Below are positions 42,502 to 54,795 of a stretch of DNA of 64,000 nucleotides, one piece after another (within the stretch, counting starts at the first letter, position 1; every line of letters begins with the position of its first letter). A model generated the notes under the pieces. That model was not told where the DNA came from. It did no database searches and was given only the letters and a program-made list of their open reading frames with translations. The position numbers and the translations under genes are program-made. This DNA comes from Watersipora subatra. Its lineage: Eukaryota > Bryozoa > Gymnolaemata > Cheilostomatida > Watersiporidae. Where the stretch lies: contig NC_088708.1 in the NCBI RefSeq assembly GCF_963576615.1, positions 66,876,672 through 66,940,671 of the forward strand, written 5' to 3'.

Positions 42502-45500
42502 TACTTTTGTGTCCACCGATTTGGTCGGGCTTCTTTTGAATTCGGGCTACAAATAGTGTACCCTAGCTTAGAATCTATACATGGGAATTTTGCAAGAGGA
42601 ACTACACTCTTCCCTATACGTGGATGTGTATACGACAATTGGATGTATTGGATGCGTGACATGTATAGACTATATCCAGTGTATGTATTGGACATTTATG
42701 CGTAGCGCTAACTACCGTATACTTTATCTAAAATTATTCTTGCGTGCACAGGCTATGTTTTTAGATTCCGTAGCTTTTCGGCTGTGATTGAAACAAACAT
42801 CAATAACGATTTCATCTACAAACATACATATTTAGTGCGTGTACCTAGCAGAGTTTTCGTCACACCGTCCTTCATTTCTTACGTTCTAAGGCTTTCTTTA
42901 TTTTTGTTTTACAGTAGGTTTCAGTTTCCCAATTTGCAAAAACAAGTTCTTTATTGTCAACCGTTCTGTAAAGTTAATTGAGCTTTTCAGGTTATTTTAA
43001 AGAACGTATACGTTAGAATTGTATTTTTCTTTTATTGTTATAACTTGCTATGATGTTCCCGGAGTGTTAAATCAAAAGGACGGAGTTGCTACAAAGGATT
43101 ATTACTAGTTATTTTTATGGATATGTTAACATTCGTTTTAATGATTATTTCACTGCATCAAAAAAGGTTGATATGTTTGTTGTCTTTTACATTAAGGAGA
43201 GTGGACTTCGTGAGTCATATGGAAATGTTTGCAATAATGGAATGATCAAGGGTTTGATTTGTTTCCTTGTTGCAAAACATCTGGTAATGGTGGCTATGTC
43301 AAATGAGAAACAGTCGACAATTTTTGTGCTAGATGTGCTTAAACAATTTTGCGTTTGTTGAAATTGTTTACATTAATTATAATAAACAAAACAGATAACA
43401 ATTATTATGTTGAATGTTGGCATTGCAAGTTCTTTCCCCGAAGGAATCCATCAAGTTTGGGATGACGCGAAGCGCACTTTCTAAAGTTTTAGGATTCTAA
43501 AGTAACTGTAGAAGTACATGGATTATATACATGTATATATGTTATTTTAGAATATTTTTTTATTTTGCGCTGAACATTAAGGCTATAATTCAAACATATT
43601 CAAGCATAAACAGTTGATCAGAAATGAGTAATATATTTTTTGTAAATAGGCTATGCAAAAAAACAATACAAATAAATGTGGTTATTAACAATAAAAGGCA
43701 TCAAAGCATTACAAGTTTGACAGATAAAATGCTATTAATGCATGCATAGAAATGAAAATGTTAAAGTAGCAATATTGGCTGTTACTATGTAGATTTATCC
43801 CCAGAAAAATAGTTGTTATTTGAGTTCAAATAGTCATTAGCAGGACCTGCCAGCATGATTAATAACCCCCATTTTAGGCTATTGATTTTACATTTGTTAA
43901 TGATTTTACATTTGTTATTGATTTTACAGCAGATACTACAGCGTATTTGTTTGTATGCAAGTCTTCGCATCTCCATCAGATCACCTTTTTCATCTTCTGG
44001 ATGCAACAACATCTCGCGTGGTACTAGACCACAACTTTATACTTGACTATTTGCAAAATCAGTAAACTGTTCTTGTCCTGTAAAATGTTCCAGACTCAGC
44101 TTGTGGAGGTATTTTGGCATTTTATTAGCAAACTATATTTTTTACCAGAAAACAACCTTATACTTGATTATCAGCAAATTCTTGTCTTGTAAAATGTTTC
44201 AGACCTGAAGTATAAATTACTGCAATTGACAGATACTTTCTTAACAAGTTTGTGGTATATATTTCCAAGATCGTAATACCTACCAACGCCAGAGGCCATT
44301 GTTGTAAAGACATTAATTTAATAAGCATAAACTTCTCCAGAAGTTTTTAACCTGTGAGTCATATGCAAACAACTTATGGCTATAAACATAACAGAAGTTC
44401 TAATTGGCTCATTTTGAAGTAGCTAGTCTATTTTTTTAGACTCGCACAAGCAGGCTTGTGCCAGCTCTATGGTTGGAAAAAAATTTAGTTCAAATATGCA
44501 ATTAATTTTCAAAGACCTAAAATCACCTCCAACAGTTTGATCATTGGCACTGAGACAAGCTTTGTTTAGACTGATTAGCTCATGTAATGAACTCAAAGCA
44601 ACTACCAAACACGAGTTTCAAACTGGATTTTTTAAAGATTTGCTAATAGGTTTCAGACAAGTTTTAAGCAAGTCATGCTCAAACTGAACCAGTTTTTAAG
44701 AACTCAATTTTGGGTTTCACTGCTGACTTCACCCTTTCTCCTTTGGTTGGCCTAGTTATATTAAAGAGGAATGCAGAAGTAAACATCTGTGTATGTACTG
44801 TATACATATGTTTCCTCATCTGAGTACTAGATTATAAAATTTGTATAATTACATGTTATGAATGCTGATGGGTAAATACATTAGTTTTACACGAGATGCT
44901 TTAAACTCAAAGTATAGTCAACATGCAGATTTTTCCTATAGCTTATGCAAGCTCATTCCTCACATACTGTAGATTGTTACTATAAGCATGATTTTAAAAA
45001 AATAATGGTTTGTAAGTCCTTAGCACTACATAGACCTATACTAGCATTAATATCTGTTTAGCCCAGATATAGTAACCATGAATCATATGTAAAACAAAGT
45101 CAAAGTACAAACTAAAAGTCCTAACTACATATATTATCAATAGCTTTGGGTGATGTTTTAGTAGCCATTCTTAATGACAGCTACATACTTTCTATTCATG
45201 AAAAATACTAAAAGAATCTCAATACTCTAATACATGTATATAGCCAGAGAATATCTTTGGTGAATTTGTGGTTTATTCAAAGTATTTTTTTTCCTTTACA
45301 CAAAGACGCTGAAAAGCTACTTATTAAAAACTGCAATGTTTATTCGTAAAGCTTCCATTACATATCCTATCATTTATGAAAATTTTGTCATTATGTAGTG
45401 CTTGTTTAGACATCGCTGTTGACAAAACTCTGTTGGAGATGAACATTTTTTCTAGGCAGGCTTGCAGCTAGCAATATTATGAGTCTGTAATACATACATA

Positions 45501-46577
45501 ATTTAGTCATAAAATTTTGCTTTCTGCTCAAGCATTCACACAAAAATAGGAAGGCTTTTGTTCTTTCGAAATTGTACAACATTTGCTGACAAACTGGAAG
45601 GATGAGGCTGACATGAATCATTGTTTATGGCAGGTTTAAATTTGTGTTAATTCATGTTTCATATTACATATTCTTATGGCTGGGAGTGAGTTACTATGAT
45701 TAGCTAACGCTTACATGCATGTATTTGCTGTTATTTTATAAGCAAATATATACTATCAACACACAAAATTACAAGTGGAGATTGTGAAAGTATATAACTT
45801 TATGCACAATCGACATGGTCAAGTATTTTGAACATAAACATGAGAAAGATAAAAATTAGGCGAATCTAATATCTGCTTTTCTTCTAAGTTGGAACTTAAC
45901 TCTGAGAAGCCATCATTTATATAGACCATTCCTGTTTTATAAGTGTAAATGCACTACAAGAGCATTAACAATACCATGTATTAGACATGCATATAGTAAT
46001 AGTTGCTAAGGCATAAATAAATGAGATTGGAATACAACTGCATGAGATAAACTAACTAAATGCATACTTCGTTATTCCCTAAAAGATGAAAAAAAGTTAC
46101 CAATGAACTTTATTCCTAAATTGTCTGTAATGTTATAATTTGAAATAAAGCTAATAGCTAAATTGTGTTCTTATTAAATGGAAAGCAAGTATATATACTT
46201 TACCTCTAGTCAATTAAGTTTCCTAAAGATTTGATCTGACATAAAGATAAAAATTGGCAATTATTTTGTATTTGTCTTGTACTATAAAACGACACGACTT
46301 GCAAAGCATCAGTTGTATCGTTGTGTGTAGTTACCAAATGGTACTAAATTGATGATCCTACATTAAAATAATGTTGAGCTAATAAAGCTATGATATGGAT
46401 TGATATTGTGCCTTCACCTCACATGTAGAACATTACAATGCAGCTACACCAAAGAACTACCGGTACATACAAGTACTTGTGTAATCATTGTTGAAGTTGT
46501 GTTTCCCTTCTTAATGAGAATATAACACCTCACTTTCAAAGTTCTTACTTTTTTCCATATTTGATAGCTAGAAAATA
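42502..46577. other. Region upstream of TMEM129, no gene recognised
   Basis: Should contain the TMEM129 promoter and 5' UTR. A 91-codon frame at 43086-43361 has no family resemblance. Small imperfect tandem repeats occur at 43880-43930 (17-bp unit around 'gattttacatttgtta') and as a duplication of 'cttgtaaaatgttccagac' near 44080 and 44190. Confidence 0.5.
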
Positions 46578-47486
46578 CAGTAAGGGCTCCTACAAGGTAA
46601 ATAATTCATTCCAGGAAAGTTTACGTTATATGGATTTTATGTTATAGTGAACAGTAAGATACATGTAAATTTCCTAAACCATTCCAAGATCTTTTTAGAC
46701 TAAACCTTTTAGCCATACCAAAAAGAAAAATTAGACTAAAATTTTTAGCTTTTTAATTTGTTGGCTGTACCGTAGATGCAGTATTATTGGTTTGCATTGA
46801 CAACTTGTCTTATTTTTTTATCACTTCCACTAGTTTTAAGGTTCGCGACGTTGCAATAAGTTAAGAACATTTTCAGCGTCCATGTACAATGATTTGTTTA
46901 TTTTCTCTAGACAACAAGGTCAAATTGACAAATTCTGCAAAGTAAAACTAATAACAAATATTTTATATGTCTACAATAAAGTAAAACAAAAATATATTTT
47001 CGCTATAATAAGAATGGTGTGTAACTGTCTGTTGTCTATTTGTCTCTAGGGTGTCAAGGTTAGGCTAAAAGATATCTTTCGACGATACTCCAACTCATGA
47101 CATTCAGATTGGCAGACCGCAGTTTTAACACCTGTACCAATCCACCGCTTTTAAGTGTTATTGAGCAATTGAGAAGCTGCGTACTTATTTTCTGTTTTGT
47201 CGGCACATCTGACAGTCGATCACGGCGAACTAGAATATTATGCAACTTGTATACAAATGCATGTATATTTTAATAGAGGTTGCACTATACATATGTTGTG
47301 TTGTCTCACACTGCGGCAAAAAAGACGAAGCGACGCTTTAAAACTAATTACAAAATTATCGATATTCAAATAGAATTTGAGAACTTGCACCGATTTGACG
47401 TTTTACATTATACAGAATTTTTTACGTTGTACGAAGCAAAAGTTTTACATAAATTCTTTACATTATGTGGAGGGGATCATCTACGG
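46578..47486 (-). mobile_element. TA-flanked inverted-repeat element, family copy C
   Basis: The left end TA|CAGTAAGGGCTCCTACAAGG and right end CTACGG|TA correspond to the ends of copy B in inverse orientation. Shared blocks include 'tttttaatttgttggctgta' (46752-46771), 'acattcagattggcagac', and 'aatttgagaacttgcac' toward the right end. No transposase frame is seen. Open frames within it match nothing known. Confidence 0.75.
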
Positions 47487-48155
47487 TATGTGTTTTCTTT
47501 TTAATAGTTCAAAAAGTAGATTGTGGGTGTTTTATAGCAATACCAACCTGCTCATCACTCCATCATTACACATAACTATTTATTCACGACGTAAATTCTA
47601 GGCACCCTTTGCATTATGACAAGTTGTTACACTAGATAGTATTGATCTACAGGACTTCATTTTGTCCAGTTTATTTTTAAATTATTAAACAACAACCTCT
47701 TACCCTATAGCAATTTGCTCTTTCTACTGATTTCAATCAGCCACTCAAATTTGTGTTTAATTGTTCATAATTGTCATGGTTTAATTTTCGTACACTTATT
47801 TGCACTTGTATGTTTAGGCGTCTCTTAAATACTTCTAAAAGAGCAGTAAACCCGTGTTGACAAATTTTTGTTTCAAATTCCCAAAACTATAAATGCGTTT
47901 TTAAAGTTATATTAATCTAGTTTTTATATTTTATTGATTTCTATATTTAGTAATTTGCCAGCTTGTATTACCATTTTTGACCGAAGGAAACAATCTGAAT
48001 AGCTTTTTATCATAATACATCTCTAGTCCTTTTACTTGCACTTTAGTAGCATTAGTGAGCAGCTGTAAATACTTGGAGTAATTAAATACTTATTATTATT
48101 TTTTATTATCAATCATGCTATTAATCAAATGATAAATTAACAGGTATTCTATTAG

Positions 48156-48254
48156 GGTCGTGTGAAGCCGACATCTGCTGCTGAAACGAAACAGCAAGGT
48201 TGGCTGGGTAGAACTAAACCTGAGAATCTGGAGAAGAGGCTATGTGAAGTTTGA
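48156..48254 (+). other. Possible terminal exon (unrecognised)
   Basis: After an acceptor-like TATTAG, a 32-codon frame reads KPTSAAETKQQGWLGRTKPE and ends EKRLCEV before a stop. Its composition is more protein-like than the surrounding AT-rich DNA. No upstream exon was found and the family is unknown, so it may be chance or a pseudogene scrap. Confidence 0.2.
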
Positions 48255-50232
48255 AAGGATTCTAAGGTAAAGCTATTGAAAAAATGTGCTTTTGTGTGAG
48301 AATAGTATCATGCTTGTCTGGATCTATTAAAAAGTAAATTTCAGCTTTTGTTGGAAGAAGGCAACTTCCTGCTACATCTTCAATGTGATTTCAGTCAATT
48401 TTAGTTGCCTCAAGAGCTCTAGTTGTGAATCATTTTCTTTATAGCGCAATTCACCCATGCGCTACCTTAGCTGATTCAACAGCGAAACATCTTAAGTATT
48501 TATAGAGTTGTTTTACCTTTGACAAGTATTGGAGAAGACAAGTCTTTGCTGTGCTTATTCTGAGTTCAATGATGCTGTTTACATGTACTTGGCTCATCAA
48601 ATATAGTGAAAGCTTTTTTGTCTATTGAACAATCTCCAAAAGCTCGACGTGAAGAAGCTGTCAAGTCTTAAGGAAGGTATCATTCATTCAATGGCCTGCA
48701 AATAACCTTCTTGTTAGCAGTTTTTTAACCAATGGTTTGGTTTTTGTAGAGCTTTCAACTTTCCCTCTGATTTTATTTAATGTAGCCTCTCTCTTTTTTC
48801 CCTATTATGAGCACTTTTTCTGCATTTGTCCCCCTTGTATCATAAGCTTCACTTGGCTCATTTTTTAAACAAATTGGTTATTGACTTGGTACAATTTACA
48901 TTTTCTGCAAAAGATCAGTCTTTTAATAAAAATGGAGGTATGCATGACACAGCAGACACTATATCTTTTAATCTATTTCAAATAACATATCTTTTAATCA
49001 GAATGAGTAAAAAAAATTTTGGCAACGAATAATCTAATATATTTGTGTGTCCTAGCGAATGTAAGCATGATAGCTTTGGACATTTTTGAAATTATTGGAT
49101 TTGTCCTCACTTGGTAATAATACGTTATCACGAAAGTTAACAAAATGACAAAAGTACCATTTTTAAATGAGAAAACAGAAAGTCTCACAGAACCATAGTT
49201 CAATGAAAAGATATGATATGGAACCAGCTTGATATATAAGTACTTATTCTGAAATCATTTTATTAATTCACAGGCGACCATTTGCTGGTGAATCTATTTA
49301 CGACACAGTCGCTGGCACCACTACAAGTTTGACAATATTTGAAGCAATTAAATTGCAGACCTAGATCACACTGTGTCTTTTTTGTTTTATTTCATCTGCT
49401 TTCATTCCTGCTTTTGTCAAACAAGTCATCAGTTGAGAAATGTGCAGGTACATGTAGAATGTAGCTAAATGGATTTTCCATTGTCTAATAGTTTCCGAAA
49501 GAGAATCGCCTTATTCACTATCATTGAGCTCTAAAACGTGATGATTTTTAGACTTCAGCTTTGCAAGCTTGCTTTACAGTTTAATTTGAACAGCACTTCC
49601 GTGTGTATAATACTTTGTGTACTACAATTTCTATATGTATATAATTACATAATACAATACGTATTTTGTTACCGCGTAGTTATTTCACTAACATTTTTGT
49701 TTAAACCATTTTATTTAAAAAAGAGATAAAATGGAATAGACATGAGCAGTAGCGAGCAGAGTCAGCATGTGGTCAACAGTGCTGGTTATGGCAGCGATTC
49801 GATTGGTTCCAAAAATTCTGTTGCTTCTTACTGACATACTCCTTGCGAATAGAAACTATAGCAAGAGTTTATTTCGCTCGTGTAGGCGGAAGAAATTGTG
49901 AGGCAATGCTGCCGTATCGAGTCATTCACCCTATTTACAAATAGTCATGATCCCAACTTTTCTTCTTTACTTAAGACAAATGTTTTCTCTCATCATTGGC
50001 CGTTTTTAATTTCAAATTCTATCTCAAAACTTCTTCATAAAATGTTGAGCTTTTAATAAAAACTGTCCGTTTGCTCACAGTTTAAAATATCCACTGACAC
50101 TATCATAGCCAAAAATGAGTCCTATATTATTGACACCTATACTGTTTAAGATCGATTGACAGCCCGGAAGCAGATGTTGGAAAAATGCAGTCTCGTGAAC
50201 ATCATATATTATAAAAACCTACCCATTAACCC

Positions 50233-50240
50233 TGACGTCA
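50233..50240. promoter_or_regulatory. CRE palindrome TGACGTCA in a locally CpG-richer patch
   Basis: A perfect cAMP-response element sits in a patch with several CpG (50230-50260), unlike the surrounding DNA. It could mark a promoter of an unrecognised transcript. Confidence 0.25.
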
Positions 50241-53200
50241 CGCGATGGTCAGCGCGCGTGGCATCTGGTAAGGAGACAACTCCAATTTGTAGCATACGCA
50301 CTAATTACACTACTAATTATAGTAGCTGTTAATTGTTTAATTACTGCATTCCGTTGTGAGGATTGGTAGAGTCTAGCGTTTCCTCTTATCTTACACCGGT
50401 TAGCTATTGTTTCTCCCAATCAATAGATGCTACACACACAAAGCAAATATTTTATTCTTGTGTCGGCAGCACTCAGCATCAGCAGCACGCGGTATCAGCA
50501 GCGCTTCGCACGCATTGTGTCAGCTAGTAGTTCCATTTCATCCCGCTCATTTGGACTAATTCTTCCTCACTTTTCCAGAATTTATTGGATTATCTTTCCT
50601 ACTCAGCGGATTACCAGACGGATTATTGGATTATTATAGGGAATTTTCATTTTTTAAGTGGATTACTGATGATTTATTTACATTTATTAGTTCATCATTC
50701 TGTTGTAAATTTTACCAAAAACCTAAATATTGTTACCCATTAAAGTTGAGATCGCTGGTCGCAATGACTTCTTCCTTGTATGTACCGCAGAGTGCTTCAT
50801 GATAGTTTCTTATTTTTACTAATACTCGCTACCTGCTGTATTATAGTCTGAGTAAAGCTGGATGGATTTGACTGTTATAATAAACATTATTAATAAAGAT
50901 TTTCTTACTTCGAATGTTTACTCAGGTTTAGCAAGTTATATTTTCTACCCTTTTGCCAGTCCTCTTTCCTTAGCGAGTCTCTTTTACGGTTGGAGTTCTC
51001 ATTGAGTAAGATATATTGTTGGTCATCTGTACCCTTGTTCATTTTTATAGGACCAAAAACGCTGTGTTATTCATGTGTTTGCTAATCCTTTTCGCTGAAG
51101 GATCTCAGGCTATATGACTAATCATACTTTGGTTTTCCAATTGTTTAATGGATTTTCTCAGTTTCCTTTGGTGTTAGACCACTACATTATCAATGAGTAT
51201 TCTCACATATTATTATCAACAATAATTTCAGGATGCTAGAGAATGATTAGATTATGCAATGTTTAAGGTGTAAGTTGGGCCTGCAGATGTTGTTTACCGA
51301 CGAACACAGAATCTTCCATAAACATTCTACTTGAGCTCATACTGTTTTTAAACTGAGAGATTGAGTCTTCTTAAAATATTGATCAAAATGTCCAGTGATT
51401 TTCCTAGCCTGTTATTTGTCATTATTCCTGAGGGCACTCGGAGAGGCGTTGCAAGCAGCTCATTAGGTAATGGGCGCCCCACGTAACATCTGTCGTTAAT
51501 ACGCGTCTCATGCTCTCTAGTGTGTGCGCACTAACTCTTCATTGAGCTCCGTTCCGACCAGCTGCTCTGAATAAGCCACGCTATTAGCTGGCTCTCAGTG
51601 ACAGATGTTTTATATAAGGTATTATTATGGTATATCGAGATTGAATATAGCCTAGCTGCCTCCAGAATGTCTACAGAGCAGTTGATCATTATGTTTGTTA
51701 GTAAAGATATGCGATAGACTTTTTGATGTACGTGGCAATGGGACCCGCTGAGAACGATAATATGAATGACAGGTGTTCTTAGGCTGGCACGTGCCATCGC
51801 TCGCCTGCAAATGGCTTTGACAATACTTTGATAAACATCGCTAATGGTCAAATTCTGCTGTGATATTCAGTTGTCAGGGTAATTCGAGAAAACTCTGGCT
51901 ATTTGATGTCTCTGAGTGAAACATAACATTAGTCAATGCCTGTTTCTGCTATGGCCAATCATAGTCGATGACATTTGCTGCAAATGTCACGAGCTTGATT
52001 CCAGTAGCTAGCAGTGAGATGGGCCAGTTTAATGTTCTCAACTAATGGAAAATTAAGTGATTCACTCATTGATGTTTGTAATCAGTGTTTCTTATATGTT
52101 TATAATGCAGCAGTTGTGCTGGCGCCAGCACTCGTCCTTAACACGTTAATAATGGCAGGAACTGTCATTGTAGCATGTAGCTTCACTTACGTTGACTCAA
52201 ATTCTGTCTGTTGTGAAATTGCTTTTTGCTTTGGCTGGCCAGTTCTGGATTTTAAAAGAAGGCTACAATTAAAAAGGAATCAACTCAGAAATACAACATT
52301 TTAAATTTTGTAAATTGCCAGTGGGCTGACCTTTCTTCTTAAACCAACTTATCAAACTATCGCTTAGCAACATTTACATGTATTTTTAAAGTTTTTTTCA
52401 TAAGAGCAAATGATAAAGCGCAAGACAGAACCTATTTGCTGTTATTTGGGTTTAGAGCTCTCCGTTTGTTTAAAAATTCAATAATCACACACTTACGGTT
52501 AAGTAATTAAAAATGTAGACAACTATATAGTATAATTGAGTAAGTGAGCCTATGAATGCACACAAAGACGATCAAAGACCTTACCAACAGCGCCTAACAG
52601 GAAGGATTGATTAGGTCAGCGTGCCACCAGGGGTTTAATATTAAACAAGAAGCAGCGTGACATAAATTTATTCCATTCAGTTTGATCATGCACATAAACA
52701 GTTGCAGGTAGGCATGTGCGAGATGGCCCGAGAATGGTGATTAGCTGTTGTATATGCAATAAACTCGCCTGTATATCTGTTATCACTGATTTACCTATTG
52801 GCCTAATACAATCAAACGTATGATTCATTCATTCATTATCTCATTTCAAAGTCTGTTCCAAATTACGGACCTTTTAACTCTTGCAATTAATGAGGGCTTC
52901 CTGTCTGGTGTTTATGCTTGACTGGTGTTTTTAGGGTCGTACGTTATTGAAATACACAGACATATCTGCACAGGCTTTTGATGATTGCGTGACATGTAAA
53001 TATATATATTCTAAATGTGATCGCTGTATAGCATAACCCGCTGAGCCCATTGTGCTGGTGTCTTTATGACTAGAATTGGCAGCTACCCAGTCCTCCATCC
53101 GGTTTGGATAATAATAAGTCCAAGATTGTATACATGCAGGTTCTGCGGCATAAAGAATGTGATAAGCTGATTATATCACGGATAGTTTTCCTGGACTATT

Positions 53201-53834
53201 GTGATGAAATGGTGTTGGATTACGACCAATTCCTAGATAAGGTTGCTGAAAATAGATTTTGGTACAGACAGACCTACTCAACTAATTTTCAAATAAGTTC
53301 TGAACTTCCATGGAATTTTCGTATTTGAATCTTTACTCTTTCTTGGCAAATTAAGTGTTTAGCAAGATATGACTTCAGATTGAGGTAATCGCGCTTCTTT
53401 CTTGCTGCAATATCTTGATATCACTACCTTGGAGAGGAAGCGATTGATGGCTATATAAGATGGCGGTGTTGACATGTAGTCTTTAGATGTTAGATTGTCA
53501 TTGACGTTCTGTTTTCCTTAGATGTTAAGATAAATCGTGCCTTATCTTTGCATGCCATGTTTGGTTTGTCGCTGCTGATGATTTCAAGTACTTGCTGTCA
53601 TCTCTATTAGGTTTATATTCAACACAGCATGGCTCGATGGTTCACCTTCAGATTTTTATTTGTTTATATTCGGAGTTTTCTCCCTCCACCATGTGCTTTG
53701 CTATAAGTTTTAAGATGCCCTCTAAATTCTAGTTACGTTATGTCATTTTTTATGCTATCAGGATGTTTTTTTATGGTTAGCTATCTATAATAGTAACTCA
53801 GATTTAGACTTGGCATATTACAACAATTCAAGTA

Positions 53835-54795
53835 CCGTAGAGGGGCCTCTAACGTATACTTCCTACAACGTAAATTCCAGAAAACTTAAAAAATTTATGC
53901 AGTTTTTGCTTCATACAACGTAAAGATTTCCATATAACGTAAAGTCTCAAGTAAGGGCAACTTCTCAAATTCGATTTGAATGGTAACATGTCTCGCCGCA
54001 TTTGTGAGGGAAAATAAAATGACGTGCGTATAACGTTATATCTATTATATATACAACCTCTACAACATTTTAGTTTGTCAGACGTAGATCGTCAGACGTA
54101 GATCGTCAGACGTAGATCGTCAGACGTAGATCGTCAGACGTAGATCGTCAGACGTAGATCGTCAGACGTAGATCGTCAGATGTGTCGACAAAACAGAGAA
54201 TAGGTAGCTGCACAATTATTAATAAATACTTTGAGGCGATAGTCTTGTGCAGGTGTTACAGCATCAGTCTACCAATCTGAATGTCACAAGTTGAGAGTAT
54301 CACTGAAAGTGATCTTTTACCCTTACCTTGACCCCTAGACACAGGTGACAATGGACAGGTAGACAACACTCTTTTTATAGTAAATAATATTTTTGTTTTG
54401 CTTTATTGTAGACGTATAAAATATTTACTATTAGCTTTACTTTCCAGAATAGACTTTACTGTCTAGAAAAAATGAACAGATTGTTGTAGATGGACATCGA
54501 ATATGTGCGTTCCCCATCAACTTATTGTAAAACTACCGCAATAATAGTCTGTGAAACCAGTGAAATTGATAAGAAAAAGTGACAAGCCGTCGATGCATGC
54601 TAATAATATTACGATTACGATACAGCCAACAAATTAAAAAGTTAAGTCTAGCTTTTCATGGCCAGGATGGTGAGTTTGGACAGATCTTGGAACAGATTAG
54701 GCAATTTACATGTATTTTACTGTTCTTATGATGTAAAATCTCTATAACGTAAACATTCATGTAACGGATTATTTACGTTGCAGGAGTGGGTACTG
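53835..54795 (+). mobile_element. TA-flanked inverted-repeat element, family copy B
   Basis: 961 bp with TA on both sides (53833-53834 and 54796-54797). The left end is CCGTAGAGGGGCCTCTAACG and the right end, inverted, is CAGTACCCACTCCTGCAACG. ACAACGTAAA-like motifs recur near both ends. It aligns along its length with copies A and C. A 14-bp tandem array (54076-54182) lies inside. No coding capacity is evident. Confidence 0.8.
54076..54182. repeat. 14-bp tandem array inside repeat copy B
   Basis: About 7.6 near-perfect units of CGTCAGACGTAGAT. Copy C has only a single related unit at the matching place, so the array arose by local expansion in copy B. Confidence 0.95.

Larger units (their letters stand above)
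47487..53834. other. Long region without recognised genes
   Basis: I found no conserved gene on either strand. Exceptions worth noting are the exon-like segment at 48156-48254 and a CRE site at 50233. Frames at 52014-52304 (two hydrophobic stretches) and 53104-53328 (mixed composition, 74 codons) are open but match nothing I know. Confidence 0.45.

Noticed and set aside
42502-42516. Longer TMEM129 N-terminus
   Set aside because: The extension would need a GTG start. The ATG at 42501 fits the family's N-terminus.
47280-47601. Two overlapping 74-codon frames
   Set aside because: They lie mostly within repeat copy C and its edge, and have no similarity to proteins.
51531-51851. 106-codon minus-strand frame
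   Set aside because: No domain, no splice or promoter context, and a length expected by chance in AT-rich DNA of this size.
54076-54182. CRISPR array
   Set aside because: The 14-bp units abut with no unique spacers, and this is an animal genome. It is a plain tandem repeat.
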